NCBI RefSeq assembly: GCF_024400215.1
Contig: NZ_CP053748.1
Location: forward strand, 1,922,001-1,986,000
Direction: 5' to 3'
Source: Massilia sp. erpn
Lineage (GTDB): Bacteria > Pseudomonadota > Gammaproteobacteria > Burkholderiales > Burkholderiaceae_D
DNA: 64,000 nt
This document shows positions 45,265 to 54,983 of this stretch, piece by piece. How positions within the stretch are numbered: the first letter of the stretch is position 1; the number at the start of each line of letters is the position of its first letter. The translations under genes and the position numbers were made by a program. The notes beneath the pieces were generated by a model. That model worked only from the letters and a program-made list of their open reading frames with translations, made no database searches and was not told the DNA's origin.

Positions 45265-45666
45265 TTAGGCGGCGGGCGCTTCCTGGCCGACGGCGGCCAG
45301 CAAACGCTTGCATTCCTCTTCATGGGCGCTGATTTCGGCCAGCGACATTTCGATGTCTTCGCGCTGCTGTTCCAGGGTTTCGCGGTGCTGGGCCAGCACG
45401 CCGAGGAAGCGGTTCATCTGGGCCGCTGTGTCCTTGGGCGACTCATACATATCGACCAGGCTTTTGATCTCGGACAGCGACAGGCCGAGGCGCTTGCCGC
45501 GCAGGGTCAGCTTGAGGCGGGTGCGGTCGCGCGGCGTGTAGACGCGGTTGCGCCCGCCCGCGCCCTCGCGCGAGGGACTGAGCAAGCCCTGGTCTTCATA
45601 AAAGCGGATGGCGCGGGCGGTGATGTCGAACTCACGCGCCAGTTCGGTAATGGTATAGGTCGGCAT
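45265..45666 (-). CDS. liuR: MerR-family regulator LiuR
   Basis: The product is 133 residues. The MerR N-terminal winged helix is clear (TYTITELAREFDITARAIRFYEDQGLLSPSREG, NRVYTPRDRTRLKLTLRGKRLGLSLSEIKSL), followed by a long dimerisation helix and no metal-binding cysteines. The wording and the position beside liuA identify it as LiuR, the leucine/isovalerate utilisation regulator. An ACGT-hexad site 17-32 bases upstream of its start suggests autoregulation. It is upstream of liuA on the same strand, 139 bases apart. Confidence 0.9.
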   Translation of the reverse strand: MPTYTITELAREFDITARAIRFYEDQGLLSPSREGAGGRNRVYTPRDRTRLKLTLRGKRLGLSLSEIKSLVDMYESPKDTAAQMNRFLGVLAQHRETLEQQREDIEMSLAEISAHEEECKRLLAAVGQEAPAA

Positions 45667-45683
45667 GGCTTACAATGGATCTT

Positions 45684-45698
45684 CCGTTTACGTAACGT
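45684..45698. promoter_or_regulatory. Putative LiuR autoregulatory operator
   Basis: The string CCGTTTACGTAACGT matches the liuA and ychJ sites when reverse-complemented (ACGTTACGTAAACGG), with one base deleted between two tetrads and one tetrad changed to CCGT. It is directly upstream of the liuR start. Confidence 0.6.
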
Positions 45699-45701
45699 CA
45701 A

Positions 45702-46175
45702 GCACATTGTAGCGCGCCGGCCGGCAGTAAGCCATGTTCGCTTCGGTAGGCATGAGCGCGGCGCGACAGAGCGGCCTATAATGAAACGTCCCGCGATTCC
45801 AGGTTACTTGTGATTCGCCACAAACTGTTCATTTGAACTAATGGTCGCTGAACGAGCGTGCTTTTGCGTCCGCATCTGCGTTCGCGCAAATGGCTCCCGT
45901 TTTAATACCAGCGGAGTTTTGACAGCCGGATTACACTGCCGTTTGTCCCGCCCATTTTTTCGTCAAGATTGTTCTAAAGTTAATTCTTTCTTTTCGGAAA
46001 TGGCTAGTAAATTTTGCTATTCAAAGCGGTTTCGGCAATATTTTATTTGGTGGAGCAGACAGGGGCAAAGGTGGTCGCCAAGCGTAAAATGTTAATTGTT
46101 AAGTTTTTGTTTGTCACAATTGGTCTGACCTTTCCAGAGACTGACATTCATGCCGTGTCATGAAATAGTGCAACT
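45702..46175. other. Long AT-rich spacer between liuR and the regulator gene at 46176
   Basis: About 470 bases without a supported gene. An 84-codon frame (45841-46095) has no ribosome site and an implausible Cys/Trp-rich product, so it is rejected. From about 45950 the sequence becomes AT-rich relative to its surroundings (for example AATATTTTATTTGG and GTTAATTGTTAAGTTTTTG) and probably holds the promoter of the downstream regulator. Confidence 0.45.
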
Positions 46176-46583
46176 ATGAATTCTTCAAATGAACGCGAAA
46201 GCTTTAGCCAGCGCCTGCAGCAAGCTTTGAAAAACGCCCATTATTCCCCCGACAGTCCAACCCGGCTGGCCAGGGAATTCAATATCCGCTTCGACGGCCG
46301 CCCCATCACCGTCCATGCCGCCCGTAAATGGCTGGTAGGCGAGGCTATTCCCACCCAGGAAAAGCTGCGCATGATCGCGCAGTGGCTGGGCGTGCCGGCC
46401 GAATGGCTGCGTTTTGGCGGCGCGGAAAATGCCGCGGCCAATGGCGAAGGCGCCAACGGTTTGTCGCGCTTTGAGTCTGCCGATGTCAAATTGATAGCGG
46501 ATTTGCAGCGTCTGGACGAACATCACCGCCAAATTGCACGTGAATTTATTCGCATGCTGGTTCGTGTCAACTACCAAAAGTAA
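46176..46583 (+). CDS. Small XRE-like DNA-binding regulator
   Basis: The product is 135 residues. The first 80 residues resemble a lambda-repressor-type helix-turn-helix domain (FSQRLQQALKNAHY, RLAREFNIRFDG, ITVHAARKWLVGEAIPTQEKLRMIAQWLGVPAEWLRFG). The C-terminal part is helical and may dimerise (SADVKLIADLQRLDEHHRQIAREFIRML). It is a stand-alone gene with no phage neighbours, so a host regulator is more likely than a prophage repressor. Targets are unknown. Confidence 0.7.
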   Translation: MNSSNERESFSQRLQQALKNAHYSPDSPTRLAREFNIRFDGRPITVHAARKWLVGEAIPTQEKLRMIAQWLGVPAEWLRFGGAENAAANGEGANGLSRFESADVKLIADLQRLDEHHRQIAREFIRMLVRVNYQK

Positions 46584-46896
46584 CAAGAAATCACGGCTTA
46601 GTCCCGCGCAGGCTCGCCGTTTTTGCAGTCCGCTTTCGCTTCCCGCCCCCTCCCCCGCGCGTTCCCCTCCGACCCCCGCGTTGCCCCCGCGCACCCGATT
46701 TTCAGCCCATCTTGCCGCTTTTTTGCGCAGCCTCATGCCGCCCGCAGGCCAGCCTGGACAGCCGCCTTGCGACCATACCACTTTGTATCTTCATGTAATG
46801 AAATGGTTCAAAATGCGAAATGTCACCGATCTGACATCATTTTGATGCAGAATAGCGCCAAGGCGCCCCGCCCCCGCGCGAATTGCAAGGAGTAGC
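46584..46896. other. Spacer with C-rich tract and promoter of the 60-residue protein gene
   Basis: These 313 bases show no gene. A weak terminator-like hairpin ACGGC...GCCGTTTTT lies at 46593-46624 just after the regulator stop. A pyrimidine-rich stretch (C runs) covers about 46640-46690. The right part is AT-richer and ends with AAGGAG before the ATG at 46897. Confidence 0.45.
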
Positions 46897-47079
46897 ATGA
46901 GTCCTCTGTTCAAAAGCAATTACAGCAATGCAGCACAGCTGAAAGACCTGATGACCGCCCCGCCGATGACGGCGGCCCAGCACGCCGAAGTCCTGCGCAA
47001 GCGCAATGCGCAGCGCCGCATGCTCGAAGAAGCGAAGGAATTGAAGCGGGCGACTTACTCGCCTTACGAGGGGCGATAG
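46897..47079 (+). CDS. Uncharacterised 60-residue protein
   Basis: The product is a small, basic, soluble protein (starts MSPLFKSNYSNAAQLKDL; middle AEVLRKRNAQRRMLEEAKELKRA is probably one long helix). The ribosome site GCAAGGAG lies 4-5 bases before the ATG, which is the strongest reason to accept it. No family is recognised. A perfect stem CGAGGGGC-GATA-GCCCCTCG (47067-47086) spans its stop codon. It converges with ubiX. Confidence 0.6.
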   Translation: MSPLFKSNYSNAAQLKDLMTAPPMTAAQHAEVLRKRNAQRRMLEEAKELKRATYSPYEGR

Positions 47080-47086
47080 CCCCTCG
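47067..47086. terminator. Stem-loop across the stop codon, between convergent genes
   Basis: Perfect 8-base arms CGAGGGGC/GCCCCTCG close a GATA loop and include the TAG stop of the 60-residue gene. No T run follows on either strand, so it may slow polymerase or protect the 3' end rather than act as a classical terminator. Confidence 0.4.
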
Positions 47087-47091
47087 GGCCG

Positions 47092-47679
47092 CTAGGCCTG
47101 GCCGTTCAAGCCGCTCCAGCGCGGCGCCAGCTGATGCTCCAGTCCCAGCAGATCGATGACGCGGGCCACCGTGTGGTCGACCATGTCGGCAATGCTTTGC
47201 GGCCGGTGATAGAAACTGGGCAGGGGGGGGAAGACGATGCCGCCCATCTCGGTGACGGCGGTCATATTGCGCAGGTGCGCCAGATTGAAGGGGGTTTCGC
47301 GCACCATCAGAATCAGGCGGCGGCGTTCTTTCAGCATCACATCGGCGGCGCGCGCGATCAGATTGTCCGACAAGCCATGGGCCACGGCGGCCAGGGTTTT
47401 CATCGAGCAGGGAGCGATCACCATGCCATCGCTCTGAAACGAGCCGCTGGCGATCGAGGCGCCGATATTCTGCGGCTTATGCACGACGTGGGCCAAGGCC
47501 TCCACCTCGCGCCGCTGCAAGCCGGTTTCCTCGTGCAGGGTCAGCACGGCCGCTTCCGAGACCACCAGATGGGTCTCGACGGCCGGCATATCCTTCAAAA
47601 TTTGCAGCAGACGCACGCCATACACGGCGCCGGTGGCGCCGGTGATGGCAATGACGATCCGCCGCGGGCGATCAGGCAT
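47092..47679 (-). CDS. ubiX: Flavin prenyltransferase UbiX
   Basis: The product is 195 residues. The flavin-binding motif [18 protein letters not shown], the [28 protein letters not shown] block and the C-terminal [14 protein letters not shown] segment are diagnostic. UbiX makes prenylated FMN, the cofactor of the ubiquinone-pathway decarboxylase UbiD. Its start overlaps the grxD stop by 8 bases, so the two are coupled. Confidence 0.95.
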   Translation of the reverse strand: MPDRPRRIVIAITGATGAVYGVRLLQILKDMPAVETHLVVSEAAVLTLHEETGLQRREVEALAHVVHKPQNIGASIASGSFQSDGMVIAPCSMKTLAAVAHGLSDNLIARAADVMLKERRRLILMVRETPFNLAHLRNMTAVTEMGGIVFPPLPSFYHRPQSIADMVDHTVARVIDLLGLEHQLAPRWSGLNGQA

Positions 47680-47986
47680 CCAGCAGTGCTTTCAGCTCGC
47701 CCGACTCGAACATCTCGCTCATGATATCGGAGCCGCCGACGAATTCGCCGCGCACATACAGCTGCGGAATGGTGGGCCAGTTCGAGTATTCCTTGATGCC
47801 CTGACGCACTTCCGGATCATCCAGCACGTTCACGGTGGCGATATTCTCGACGCCGCAAGCCTTCAGAATCTGGATAGCGCGGCCGGAAAAACCGCACTGC
47901 GGGAACTGGGCCGTACCCTTCATGAACAGCACCACAGGGGTATTGGTCACGGTTTCCTTGATCCACTTTTGCACATCGTCGCTCAT
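47672..47986 (-). CDS. grxD: Monothiol glutaredoxin Grx4
   Basis: The product is 104 residues with the CGFS active site (Cys31 in QCGFSGRAI), the [16 protein letters not shown] glutathione-binding segment and GGSDIM. Monothiol CGFS glutaredoxins carry and deliver [2Fe-2S] clusters. Length is typical. It is followed by ubiX with an 8-base overlap and preceded by a palindromic repeat. Confidence 0.96.
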   Translation of the reverse strand: MSDDVQKWIKETVTNTPVVLFMKGTAQFPQCGFSGRAIQILKACGVENIATVNVLDDPEVRQGIKEYSNWPTIPQLYVRGEFVGGSDIMSEMFESGELKALLDA

Positions 47987-48081
47987 TGCTGCCTCTAAGA
48001 AAAAGAAAAGATGCTTCTATTTTATAAGAAAACGGCGGCCAAGGCCGAAAAGCCGCCAAACCCCAGCCACTTTGCGCCAAA

Positions 48082-48188
48082 TCAAACAATGTCCAACCCT
48101 GGTGTCAGGCACCAGGGTCGGACATTCTTTGCGCCAGATCAAAGAATGTCCGGTTGCGGTGCCTGACACCAGGGTGGACATTGTTTGA
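48082..48188. repeat. REP-like palindromic element, family B, copy 2
   Basis: Arms of about 50 bases (48082-48131 and 48140-48188) are inverted copies with scattered mismatches and only an 8-base loop. The core CCCTGGTGTCAGGC is shared with 23586-23710, and ATCAAA-type flanks occur in both. It separates tex from grxD on the minus strand. Confidence 0.87.
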
Positions 48189-48207
48189 GGGAGATCAAAC
48201 GGTGGCC

Positions 48208-50559
48208 TTAGCCGCGCAGTTTGGCGAAGGCGGCGGCCATGGAGTTCTGCACTTGCGGCTCGCGCGCCTGCTGCTTTTGCTGCTGGCCCATGGCGCGGCG
48301 GTCGTTGCGGTCGCCGCGCTGTTCGGGACGGGAACCGGCGGCCGGCGCGCTGTCCGTCAGGCGCATGGTGAGGGCGATGCGCTTGCGCTTTTCGTCCACT
48401 TCCAGCACCTTGACCTTGACCACCTGGCCGGCTTTGACCACGCTGTGCGGATCTTTGACGAAGCTGTTGGACAGGGCGGAAATGTGCACCAGCCCATCCT
48501 GGTGCACGCCGATGTCGACGAAGGCGCCGAAGGCGGCCACATTGGTCACCACGCCTTCCAGGATCATGTCGGGCCGCAGGTCCTTGATCTCTTCCACGCC
48601 TTCCTTGAAGGTGGCGGTGGTGAATTCGGGGCGCGGGTCGCGGCCCGGCTTTTCCAGCTCGCGCAGGATGTCGCTCACGGTGGGCACGCCGAATTTTTCG
48701 TCGGCATATTTGGCCGGACTCAGGGTTTTTAGCAAGCCGCCATCGCCGATCACGGCCTGGATATCTTTCTTGATATCGCCGAGGATTTTCTCCACCAGCG
48801 GATACGATTCCGGGTGCACCGCCGACGCGTCCAGCGGATTGTCGCCGCCCAGCACGCGCAGGAAGCCGGCCGCCTGTTCGAAGGTCTTGTCGCCCAGGCG
48901 CGGCACGGCTTTCAGGCCGGCGCGCGAGCTGAACGCGCCCTTCAGGTCGCGGTAGGTGACGATGCTTTGCGCCACGCTGGCCGACAGGCCGGAGACGCGC
49001 GCCAGCAGCGGCGCCGAGGCGGTGTTGACGTCCACGCCCACGGCGTTGACGCAATCCTCGACCACGGCGTCCAGGGTGCGCGCCAGCTGGGTCTGGCTGA
49101 CATCGTGCTGGTACTGGCCGACGCCGATGGATTTCGGATCGATTTTCACCAGCTCGGCCAGCGGGTCTTGCAGGCGGCGCGCGATCGAGACGGCGCCGCG
49201 CAGCGAAACGTCGAGTTCCGGCAGTTCGCGCGAGGCGAATTCCGAGGCCGAATACACCGAGGCGCCCGCTTCCGACACCACGATCTTGTTCATCTTCAAT
49301 TCCGGCTGCTGCTTGATCAGGTCCTGGGCCAGCTTGTCGGTCTCGCGCGAAGCCGTGCCGTTGCCGATCGAGATCAGGGCCACATTGTGCTTGGCCGCCA
49401 GCTGGGCCAGGGTGTGCAGGGCACCGTGCCAGTCGTTGCGCGGCTGGTGCGGATAAATCGTGGCGGTATCGACCACCTTGCCGGTGGCGTCCACCACCGC
49501 CACCTTGACGCCGGTGCGCAGGCCCGGATCGAGACCCATGGTGGCGCGCTGGCCGGCCGGGGCCGCCAGAAGCAAGGCTTTCAGATTGGTAGCGAAGACG
49601 GTGATCGCATCGAGCTCGGCGCGTTCGCGCAGCGCGCCCATCAGCTCGGTTTCCAGATGCATGAAACTTTTCACGCGCCAAGTCCAGCGCACCGTGTCGC
49701 CCAGCCACTTATCGGCCGCCCGGCCTTGCTGGCGGATGCCGAAGCGCGCCGCGATGCGGCCTTCGCAGGGATTGTGCGGCGCATCCCATTTCGGCTTTTC
49801 CGCTTCCGTGTCCAGGCGCAGGGTGACGTCCAGCATGCCTTCGCGGCGGCCGCGCAGCAGGGCCAGGGCGCGGTGCGAGGGAATCGCGTGGATGGCTTCC
49901 GAATAGTCGAAATAGTCGGCGAATTTTTCGCCTTCATCCTGCTTGCCTTCGACCACCTTGGAATCGACCACGCCATGTTCCTGCACGTATTCGCGCAAGG
50001 ATTGCAAGAGCGTAGCGTCTTCGGCGAAGCGCTCCATCAGGATCTGGCGCGCGCCGTCCAGGGCCGCCTTGGCGTCGGCTACGCCGGGATTATTGCTGCC
50101 GTCGGCCGTGGTGAAGGCTTCGCGCAGGTAGTTGCCGGCTTCGGCGTCCGGGTTCAGGGCGGGATTCTCCAGCAGGGCCTCGGCCAGCGGCGTCAGGCCC
50201 GCTTCGATGGCGATCTGGGCCTTGGTGCGGCGCTTCTGCTTGTACGGCAGGTACAGGTCTTCCAGCCGGGTCTTGTCCTCGGCCAGCATGACGGCCTGCA
50301 GCAGTTCGGGCGTCATCTTGCCCTGCTCGGTGATCGAGGCCACGATGGCGGCGCGCCGTTCTTCCAGCTCGCGCAGATAGCGCAGGCGCTCTTCCAGCAG
50401 ACGCAGCTGGATATCGTCCAGGCCGCCCGTGGCTTCCTTGCGGTAGCGGGCGATGAAGGGGACGGTGGCGCCTTCGTCCAGCAGGGCGATGGCGGCGGCG
50501 ACCTGGGCCGGCTTGGCGGCCAGTTCCAGGGCAAGACGTTGTTCGATAGCAGGCAGCAT
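48208..50559 (-). CDS. tex: RNA-binding transcription accessory protein Tex
   Basis: The product is 783 residues, full length. The N-terminal helical region ([28 protein letters not shown]), the YqgF-like nuclease-fold domain ([30 protein letters not shown]), the helix-hairpin-helix pair ([22 protein letters not shown]) and a C-terminal S1 domain ([26 protein letters not shown]) are in the expected order, followed by a basic, Gln/Arg-rich tail. Tex binds RNA and affects transcription and stress or virulence traits in several proteobacteria. It is divergent from the helicase gene. Confidence 0.95.
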   Translation of the reverse strand: MLPAIEQRLALELAAKPAQVAAAIALLDEGATVPFIARYRKEATGGLDDIQLRLLEERLRYLRELEERRAAIVASITEQGKMTPELLQAVMLAEDKTRLEDLYLPYKQKRRTKAQIAIEAGLTPLAEALLENPALNPDAEAGNYLREAFTTADGSNNPGVADAKAALDGARQILMERFAEDATLLQSLREYVQEHGVVDSKVVEGKQDEGEKFADYFDYSEAIHAIPSHRALALLRGRREGMLDVTLRLDTEAEKPKWDAPHNPCEGRIAARFGIRQQGRAADKWLGDTVRWTWRVKSFMHLETELMGALRERAELDAITVFATNLKALLLAAPAGQRATMGLDPGLRTGVKVAVVDATGKVVDTATIYPHQPRNDWHGALHTLAQLAAKHNVALISIGNGTASRETDKLAQDLIKQQPELKMNKIVVSEAGASVYSASEFASRELPELDVSLRGAVSIARRLQDPLAELVKIDPKSIGVGQYQHDVSQTQLARTLDAVVEDCVNAVGVDVNTASAPLLARVSGLSASVAQSIVTYRDLKGAFSSRAGLKAVPRLGDKTFEQAAGFLRVLGGDNPLDASAVHPESYPLVEKILGDIKKDIQAVIGDGGLLKTLSPAKYADEKFGVPTVSDILRELEKPGRDPRPEFTTATFKEGVEEIKDLRPDMILEGVVTNVAAFGAFVDIGVHQDGLVHISALSNSFVKDPHSVVKAGQVVKVKVLEVDEKRKRIALTMRLTDSAPAAGSRPEQRGDRNDRRAMGQQQKQQAREPQVQNSMAAAFAKLRG

Positions 50560-50718
50560 GGTGGTAGTCCTCAGTTCAAGGCCGGAATCATAACCAATTC
50601 AAGGGATAGATAGGGGAAAACGGGCGTGCGGTAACACTAAGTTAGAACTTTCACAAACACAGAACCATACTTGGCGGATAATATTGCGTGTTGTTGTTTT
50701 TGAACCTTCCAAACGAAC

Positions 50719-53700
50719 ATGCGCCCAATGGATTTAACCCGCGACGAAACCCGCGAAGCTCCTGCCGCCCCCACCCCTGTTCCGGCCGGCGCGCCGGGGA
50801 CGCAACTACCCTATGCCGTCGCCACCTGGCTGCAGCGGGTGGATGCGGCCGCGCATCCAAAAGCGAAGCTGGCCCCGGTCGAAGCGGACCCGAAACAGAC
50901 CAACCACCGCCTGATCTATGTGCTGGCGCCCACCAGCGGCGGCCGCCATGTGGCGCTGTGCCTGTACAAGGCGCGCCTGCGGCCGAACGGCGATGTGGCG
51001 GCCGCCACGCCGATCAGCGAAGTGTTTTCCCTGCTCTCGGCCCCGCCCGCCTTCCTGGAAGCCGGCGACGATGACTTGATCCGCTTCTTCGTCGCCATGC
51101 GCAGCGGCCCGAATTCCCAGACCGGCACGGCCACCGAGCCGCGCGGCAAGATCGGCGCCGCCCTGCTGACCATGCTGTCGACCCAGGGCAAGCTGCTGTG
51201 GGCCAATTCCTGGGCCGATGTCGGCAACGGCATGGTGTATCCGATGAAGGCCGGGCCGCTGCGCGAAGCCAATCTGGCCTGGCGCGAAGAGGGTAAGGGC
51301 TTGCGCCTGGGCTGGCAGGTCGAGCCGCCCGAGGGCGCGCGCCATCCGGGCGCCGACCAGATCGACTATATGCTGCCGACCGATCCGCCCTGGTATATCG
51401 ACAATCTCTCGTGCGGCGAGCTGTACCTGAACCAGGGCGGCAGCAATATCGCCCTGGCCGAATTGCAGGCCCTGGTGGCCCAGGCGCCGCTGCTGATGGC
51501 CAACGATAAGATGCGCGTCTCCCAGCTCCTGCTGGCGCATGGCTTGCAGCACCTGATGCCGCTGCCGCAGCAGCTGCCACAGCGCCTGCGCAAGGACGTG
51601 CAGCCACGCCCCATCCTGCTGCTCGACAGCGCCCAGCTGGCCGATGGTTCGGTGCAGCGCTGGCACGATTATGCCGTGCTGTCCTACGACTACGATGGCG
51701 AGCGCGTCTCCTTCGATCCGGCGCAGCGCGTGGTGCGCCAGCGCGGCGATGTGACCGAGATCATCCAGCGCAACGAGGAAGCCGAAGCGGCCGCCCTGCA
51801 TACGCTGACCGAGCTGGGTTTCCGCAAGCCGGGCGCGCAGCCGCTGTCCAGCGTGCGTGGCGGCTTGCTACTTGCCAGTCAGGCGGACTGGATCCGCTTT
51901 GCCGAAGCCGGCATCGAAGAGCTGCGCGCGGCCGGCTGGCAGGTCGAGAAATCCGTCAAATACCGCTACGACCTGAGCGCCGTCGGCGACTGGTATGCCG
52001 AGGTCGAGGAAGAGGGGCCGGATACGGGCAATGCCTGGTTCGAGCTGGAGCTGGGCATCACCGTCGGCGCGGAGCGCGTGCCGCTGCTGCCGGTGCTGGT
52101 GCAGATGATCCGCACGGTGCCGCAGGACTTCAACATCAAGGCGCTGGCAGCGCACGCCGACGCCGACCAGATGCTGGCCACCCTGCCCGACGGCAGCCGC
52201 GTGGCCCTGCCCTGGAAGCGTGTGAAACCGATCCTGGCCACCCTGGGCGAGCTGTATTTCAGCGAAAAAGTGCGCCATGCCGTGCGCATGGCCACGCTCG
52301 ACGCGGCCCGCCTGGACGAACTGGCGCGCAATATCGATTTCGTCTGGAGCGGCGGCGAGGAATTGCGCGCCATGGGCCGCCGCCTCAACCAGTTCGCCTC
52401 GGTGCAGCGCATCGCCACCCCGGCCGGCCTGCAAGCCACGCTGCGCGATTATCAGACTGAAGGCCTGTCCTGGATGCAGTTCCTGCGCGAATATGGCCTG
52501 GCCGGCATCCTGGCCGACGATATGGGCCTGGGCAAGACCGTGCAGACCCTGGCCCACATCCTGGTGGAAAAAGAGGCGGGCCGTCTGACGCATCCGGCCC
52601 TGGTCATCGCGCCCACCAGCCTGATGGGCAACTGGCAGGACGAGGCCGCCCGCTTCGCGCCCGGACTGAAGGTGCTGCTGCTGCAAGGCAAGGACCGGGC
52701 CCAGATGTTCGAGCAGATCCCCGAAGCCGACCTGGTGCTGACCACCTATGCGCTCCTGCCGCGCGACGAGGAAAAACTGCGCGAGCACGACTTCCACCTG
52801 GTCATCCTCGACGAATCGCACTACATCAAGAACACCCGCTCCAAGGCGGCCCAGAGCGCCGGCCTGCTGCGCGCCAAGCACCGGCTCTGCCTGTCCGGCA
52901 CGCCGCTGGAAAACCATCTGGGCGAGCTGTGGTCGCAATTCCACTTCCTCTTGCCCGGCCTCTTGGGCGACGAGAAGACCTTCAACACCCAGTTCCGCCA
53001 CCCGATCGAGCGCCAGGACGATCCGCTCCGCCGTGCGCTCCTGAACCGCCGCATCAAGCCCTTCCTGCTGCGCCGGACCAAGGACAGCGTGGCCAAGGAG
53101 CTGCCGCCCAAGACCGAGATGGTGCGCAAGGTCGAACTCAGCGGCGGCCAGCGCGATCTGTACGAGACCGTGCGCCTGGCCATGGACCAGAAGGTGCGCG
53201 AGGAAATCGACCGCAAAGGCGTGGCGCGCAGCCAGATCGTGATCCTGGAAGCGCTGCTCAAGCTGCGCCAGGTGTGCTGCGATCCACGCCTGGTCAAATC
53301 GCTGCCGGCGCGCAAGCAGCAGGCGGCCGGTTCGGCCAAGCTGGCCGACCTGATGCAGATGGTCGAGGACCTGCTCGAAGAAAACCGCAAGATCCTGGTG
53401 TTCTCGCAGTTCACTTCCATGCTGGAACTGATCGAGGAGGAACTCGATGCGCGCGACATTCCGTATGCCATCCTCACCGGCGAAACCAAGGACCGCGGCG
53501 CGCAAGTGGCGGCCTTCCAGCAGGGCGCGGTGCCGATTTTCCTGATCAGCCTGAAGGCCGGCGGGGTCGGCCTCAATCTGACGGCGGCCGATACGGTAAT
53601 CCACTATGATCCGTGGTGGAACCCGGCCGCTGAAAACCAGGCCACCGACCGCGCCTGGCGCATCGGTCAGGACAAACCCGTGTTTGTCTACAAGCTGATC

Positions 53701-53847
53701 GCCAAGGGCACGCTGGAAGAGAAGATCCAGGTCCTGCAGCAGAAGAAATCGGATCTGGCGCAATCGGTGCTGGCGGAAGGCGAATCGCAAAAACTGGCGC
53801 TGACGCAGGAAGACCTGCAGCAGATCTTCGCCCCACTGGTGGACTGA
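50719..53847 (+). CDS. SNF2/HepA-family DEAD-like helicase
   Basis: The product is 1042 residues. An N-terminal region of about 550 residues of unknown fold precedes a SNF2 ATPase: Walker A in ILADDMGLGKTVQTL, motif II DESH (VILDESHYIKN), motif III CLSGTPLENHLGELWS, and C-terminal motifs V/VI GGVGLNLTAADTVIHYDPWWNPAAENQATDRAWRIGQ. These are DNA translocases that remodel protein-DNA complexes. Starts at 50719 or 50728 are both possible. Its stop is one base before the start of a histidine kinase gene, an uncommon pairing. Confidence 0.93.
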   Translation: MRPMDLTRDETREAPAAPTPVPAGAPGTQLPYAVATWLQRVDAAAHPKAKLAPVEADPKQTNHRLIYVLAPTSGGRHVALCLYKARLRPNGDVAAATPISEVFSLLSAPPAFLEAGDDDLIRFFVAMRSGPNSQTGTATEPRGKIGAALLTMLSTQGKLLWANSWADVGNGMVYPMKAGPLREANLAWREEGKGLRLGWQVEPPEGARHPGADQIDYMLPTDPPWYIDNLSCGELYLNQGGSNIALAELQALVAQAPLLMANDKMRVSQLLLAHGLQHLMPLPQQLPQRLRKDVQPRPILLLDSAQLADGSVQRWHDYAVLSYDYDGERVSFDPAQRVVRQRGDVTEIIQRNEEAEAAALHTLTELGFRKPGAQPLSSVRGGLLLASQADWIRFAEAGIEELRAAGWQVEKSVKYRYDLSAVGDWYAEVEEEGPDTGNAWFELELGITVGAERVPLLPVLVQMIRTVPQDFNIKALAAHADADQMLATLPDGSRVALPWKRVKPILATLGELYFSEKVRHAVRMATLDAARLDELARNIDFVWSGGEELRAMGRRLNQFASVQRIATPAGLQATLRDYQTEGLSWMQFLREYGLAGILADDMGLGKTVQTLAHILVEKEAGRLTHPALVIAPTSLMGNWQDEAARFAPGLKVLLLQGKDRAQMFEQIPEADLVLTTYALLPRDEEKLREHDFHLVILDESHYIKNTRSKAAQSAGLLRAKHRLCLSGTPLENHLGELWSQFHFLLPGLLGDEKTFNTQFRHPIERQDDPLRRALLNRRIKPFLLRRTKDSVAKELPPKTEMVRKVELSGGQRDLYETVRLAMDQKVREEIDRKGVARSQIVILEALLKLRQVCCDPRLVKSLPARKQQAAGSAKLADLMQMVEDLLEENRKILVFSQFTSMLELIEEELDARDIPYAILTGETKDRGAQVAAFQQGAVPIFLISLKAGGVGLNLTAADTVIHYDPWWNPAAENQATDRAWRIGQDKPVFVYKLIAKGTLEEKIQVLQQKKSDLAQSVLAEGESQKLALTQEDLQQIFAPLVD

Positions 53848-53848
53848 T

Positions 53849-54889
53849 ATGAGCGAACTTGCCCAACTCCGGCTGCTGCTCGACAGCAGCAGCGATGTGC
53901 ATTGGCTGATCGACTGCGCCAGCGGGCGCCTGCTGTATCTGAGCGCGGCCCACGCCGCCCTCGGTTTCAGCGCCGAGGCGGCCCAGCAGCATGCCGACAA
54001 GCTGCTGGCGCAATTGCCGGCGCGCCTGGCGCGCTGGAAGGCGGGCGATGCCAGCCGCCTGCGCCTGCGGCGCGAACTGCTGCTGGAACGCGTCGACGGC
54101 AGCAGCTTGACGGTGGAAATCGAGTCGGTCCTGGTGCTCGACAAGAAGGGCCAGCCGCAGCAGCTGGCTGGCGTGGTGCGCGACCTGAGCCGCCAGCTGG
54201 CCGAGCGCGCCGAATGGGAAACGCAGCAGAAGCGGTTCGCCTCCATGCTCTCGCACGAATTCCGCACCCCGCTGTCGACCATCGACGGCGCCGTGCAGCG
54301 CCTGGAAATGACCTCGGCCAACGCCGACGAAGCCACGCGCAAGCGCTACCGCAAGATCCAGGTGGCGGTGGACCGCCTGATTGCCATGATCGACGATTAT
54401 CTGTCGCCCGAGCGTCTGGCCAGCATCGGCCGCAAGCGCCAGGCCAATGAAATTTCGCCCGCCGCTCTGCTCGAAACGGTGGGCGACGCGGCGCGTATAC
54501 GGCGTAACGCTATCAAGGTGGAAGTCGTTGGCTTGCCGCAATGGCTGCGTTGCGACCCGCAAGGAATGCGGCTTTGCCTGGATATTTTGCTGGATAATGC
54601 AATTAAGTACACAGCACCCGATACCGCGATAGAATTAGTAGGTAAAAAAGCAAGCGAAGGCGGGGTCGAGTTCTCGGTGATCGACCATGGTTCCGCCCTT
54701 CCCGACGAGGAAATCGCCCGTCTCGGCGAGCGTGGCTTCCGCGGCCGCGCGGCCGAAGGCATTGCCGGATCCGGGCTGGGCCTGTACATGGCGCGCGCGG
54801 TGGCGGAAGCGCACGGCGGCAGCCTGACGGCGCAAAACCTTTCTGAAAGCGGCAAAAAGTTTCGGATTTGGTTGCCGATTGCCGTTTGA
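53849..54889 (+). CDS. Cytoplasmic PAS-domain sensor histidine kinase
   Basis: The product is 346 residues and has no transmembrane helix. A PAS-like sensor (about 5-110) is followed by the H-box FASMLSHEFRTPLSTIDGAVQRL with His136, an N-box (DILLDNAIKYT) and G-box (GIAGSGLGLYMAR). It senses a cytoplasmic cue, unlike the kinase at 35787. The start lies one base after the helicase stop, and the response regulator gene follows at 94 bases, so the three are likely one operon. Confidence 0.9.
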   Translation: MSELAQLRLLLDSSSDVHWLIDCASGRLLYLSAAHAALGFSAEAAQQHADKLLAQLPARLARWKAGDASRLRLRRELLLERVDGSSLTVEIESVLVLDKKGQPQQLAGVVRDLSRQLAERAEWETQQKRFASMLSHEFRTPLSTIDGAVQRLEMTSANADEATRKRYRKIQVAVDRLIAMIDDYLSPERLASIGRKRQANEISPAALLETVGDAARIRRNAIKVEVVGLPQWLRCDPQGMRLCLDILLDNAIKYTAPDTAIELVGKKASEGGVEFSVIDHGSALPDEEIARLGERGFRGRAAEGIAGSGLGLYMARAVAEAHGGSLTAQNLSESGKKFRIWLPIAV

Positions 54890-54983
54890 GCGGGGAAATA
54901 TCTTGCATAGGGCAGAACCAACCGTGATAATTCTTTGACGCAAGCCATGGGCTTGCTGAACCTATTGGAAAAACGGCGCATCA

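Noticed and set aside
45841..46095. 84-codon open frame in the liuR spacer
   Set aside because: No ribosome site, Cys/Trp/Arg-rich product, and it spans the AT-rich promoter-like region.
46176..46583. XRE-like regulator considered as a prophage repressor
   Set aside because: No phage structural, integrase or excision genes lie nearby and flanking genes are ordinary chromosomal ones.
48814..50613. 599-codon open frame on the plus strand
   Set aside because: Shadow of tex, which shows S1, HhH and YqgF domains on the minus strand.
51868..54342. 824-codon open frame on the minus strand
   Set aside because: Antisense shadow of the SNF2 helicase and kinase genes, which carry complete motifs on the plus strand.
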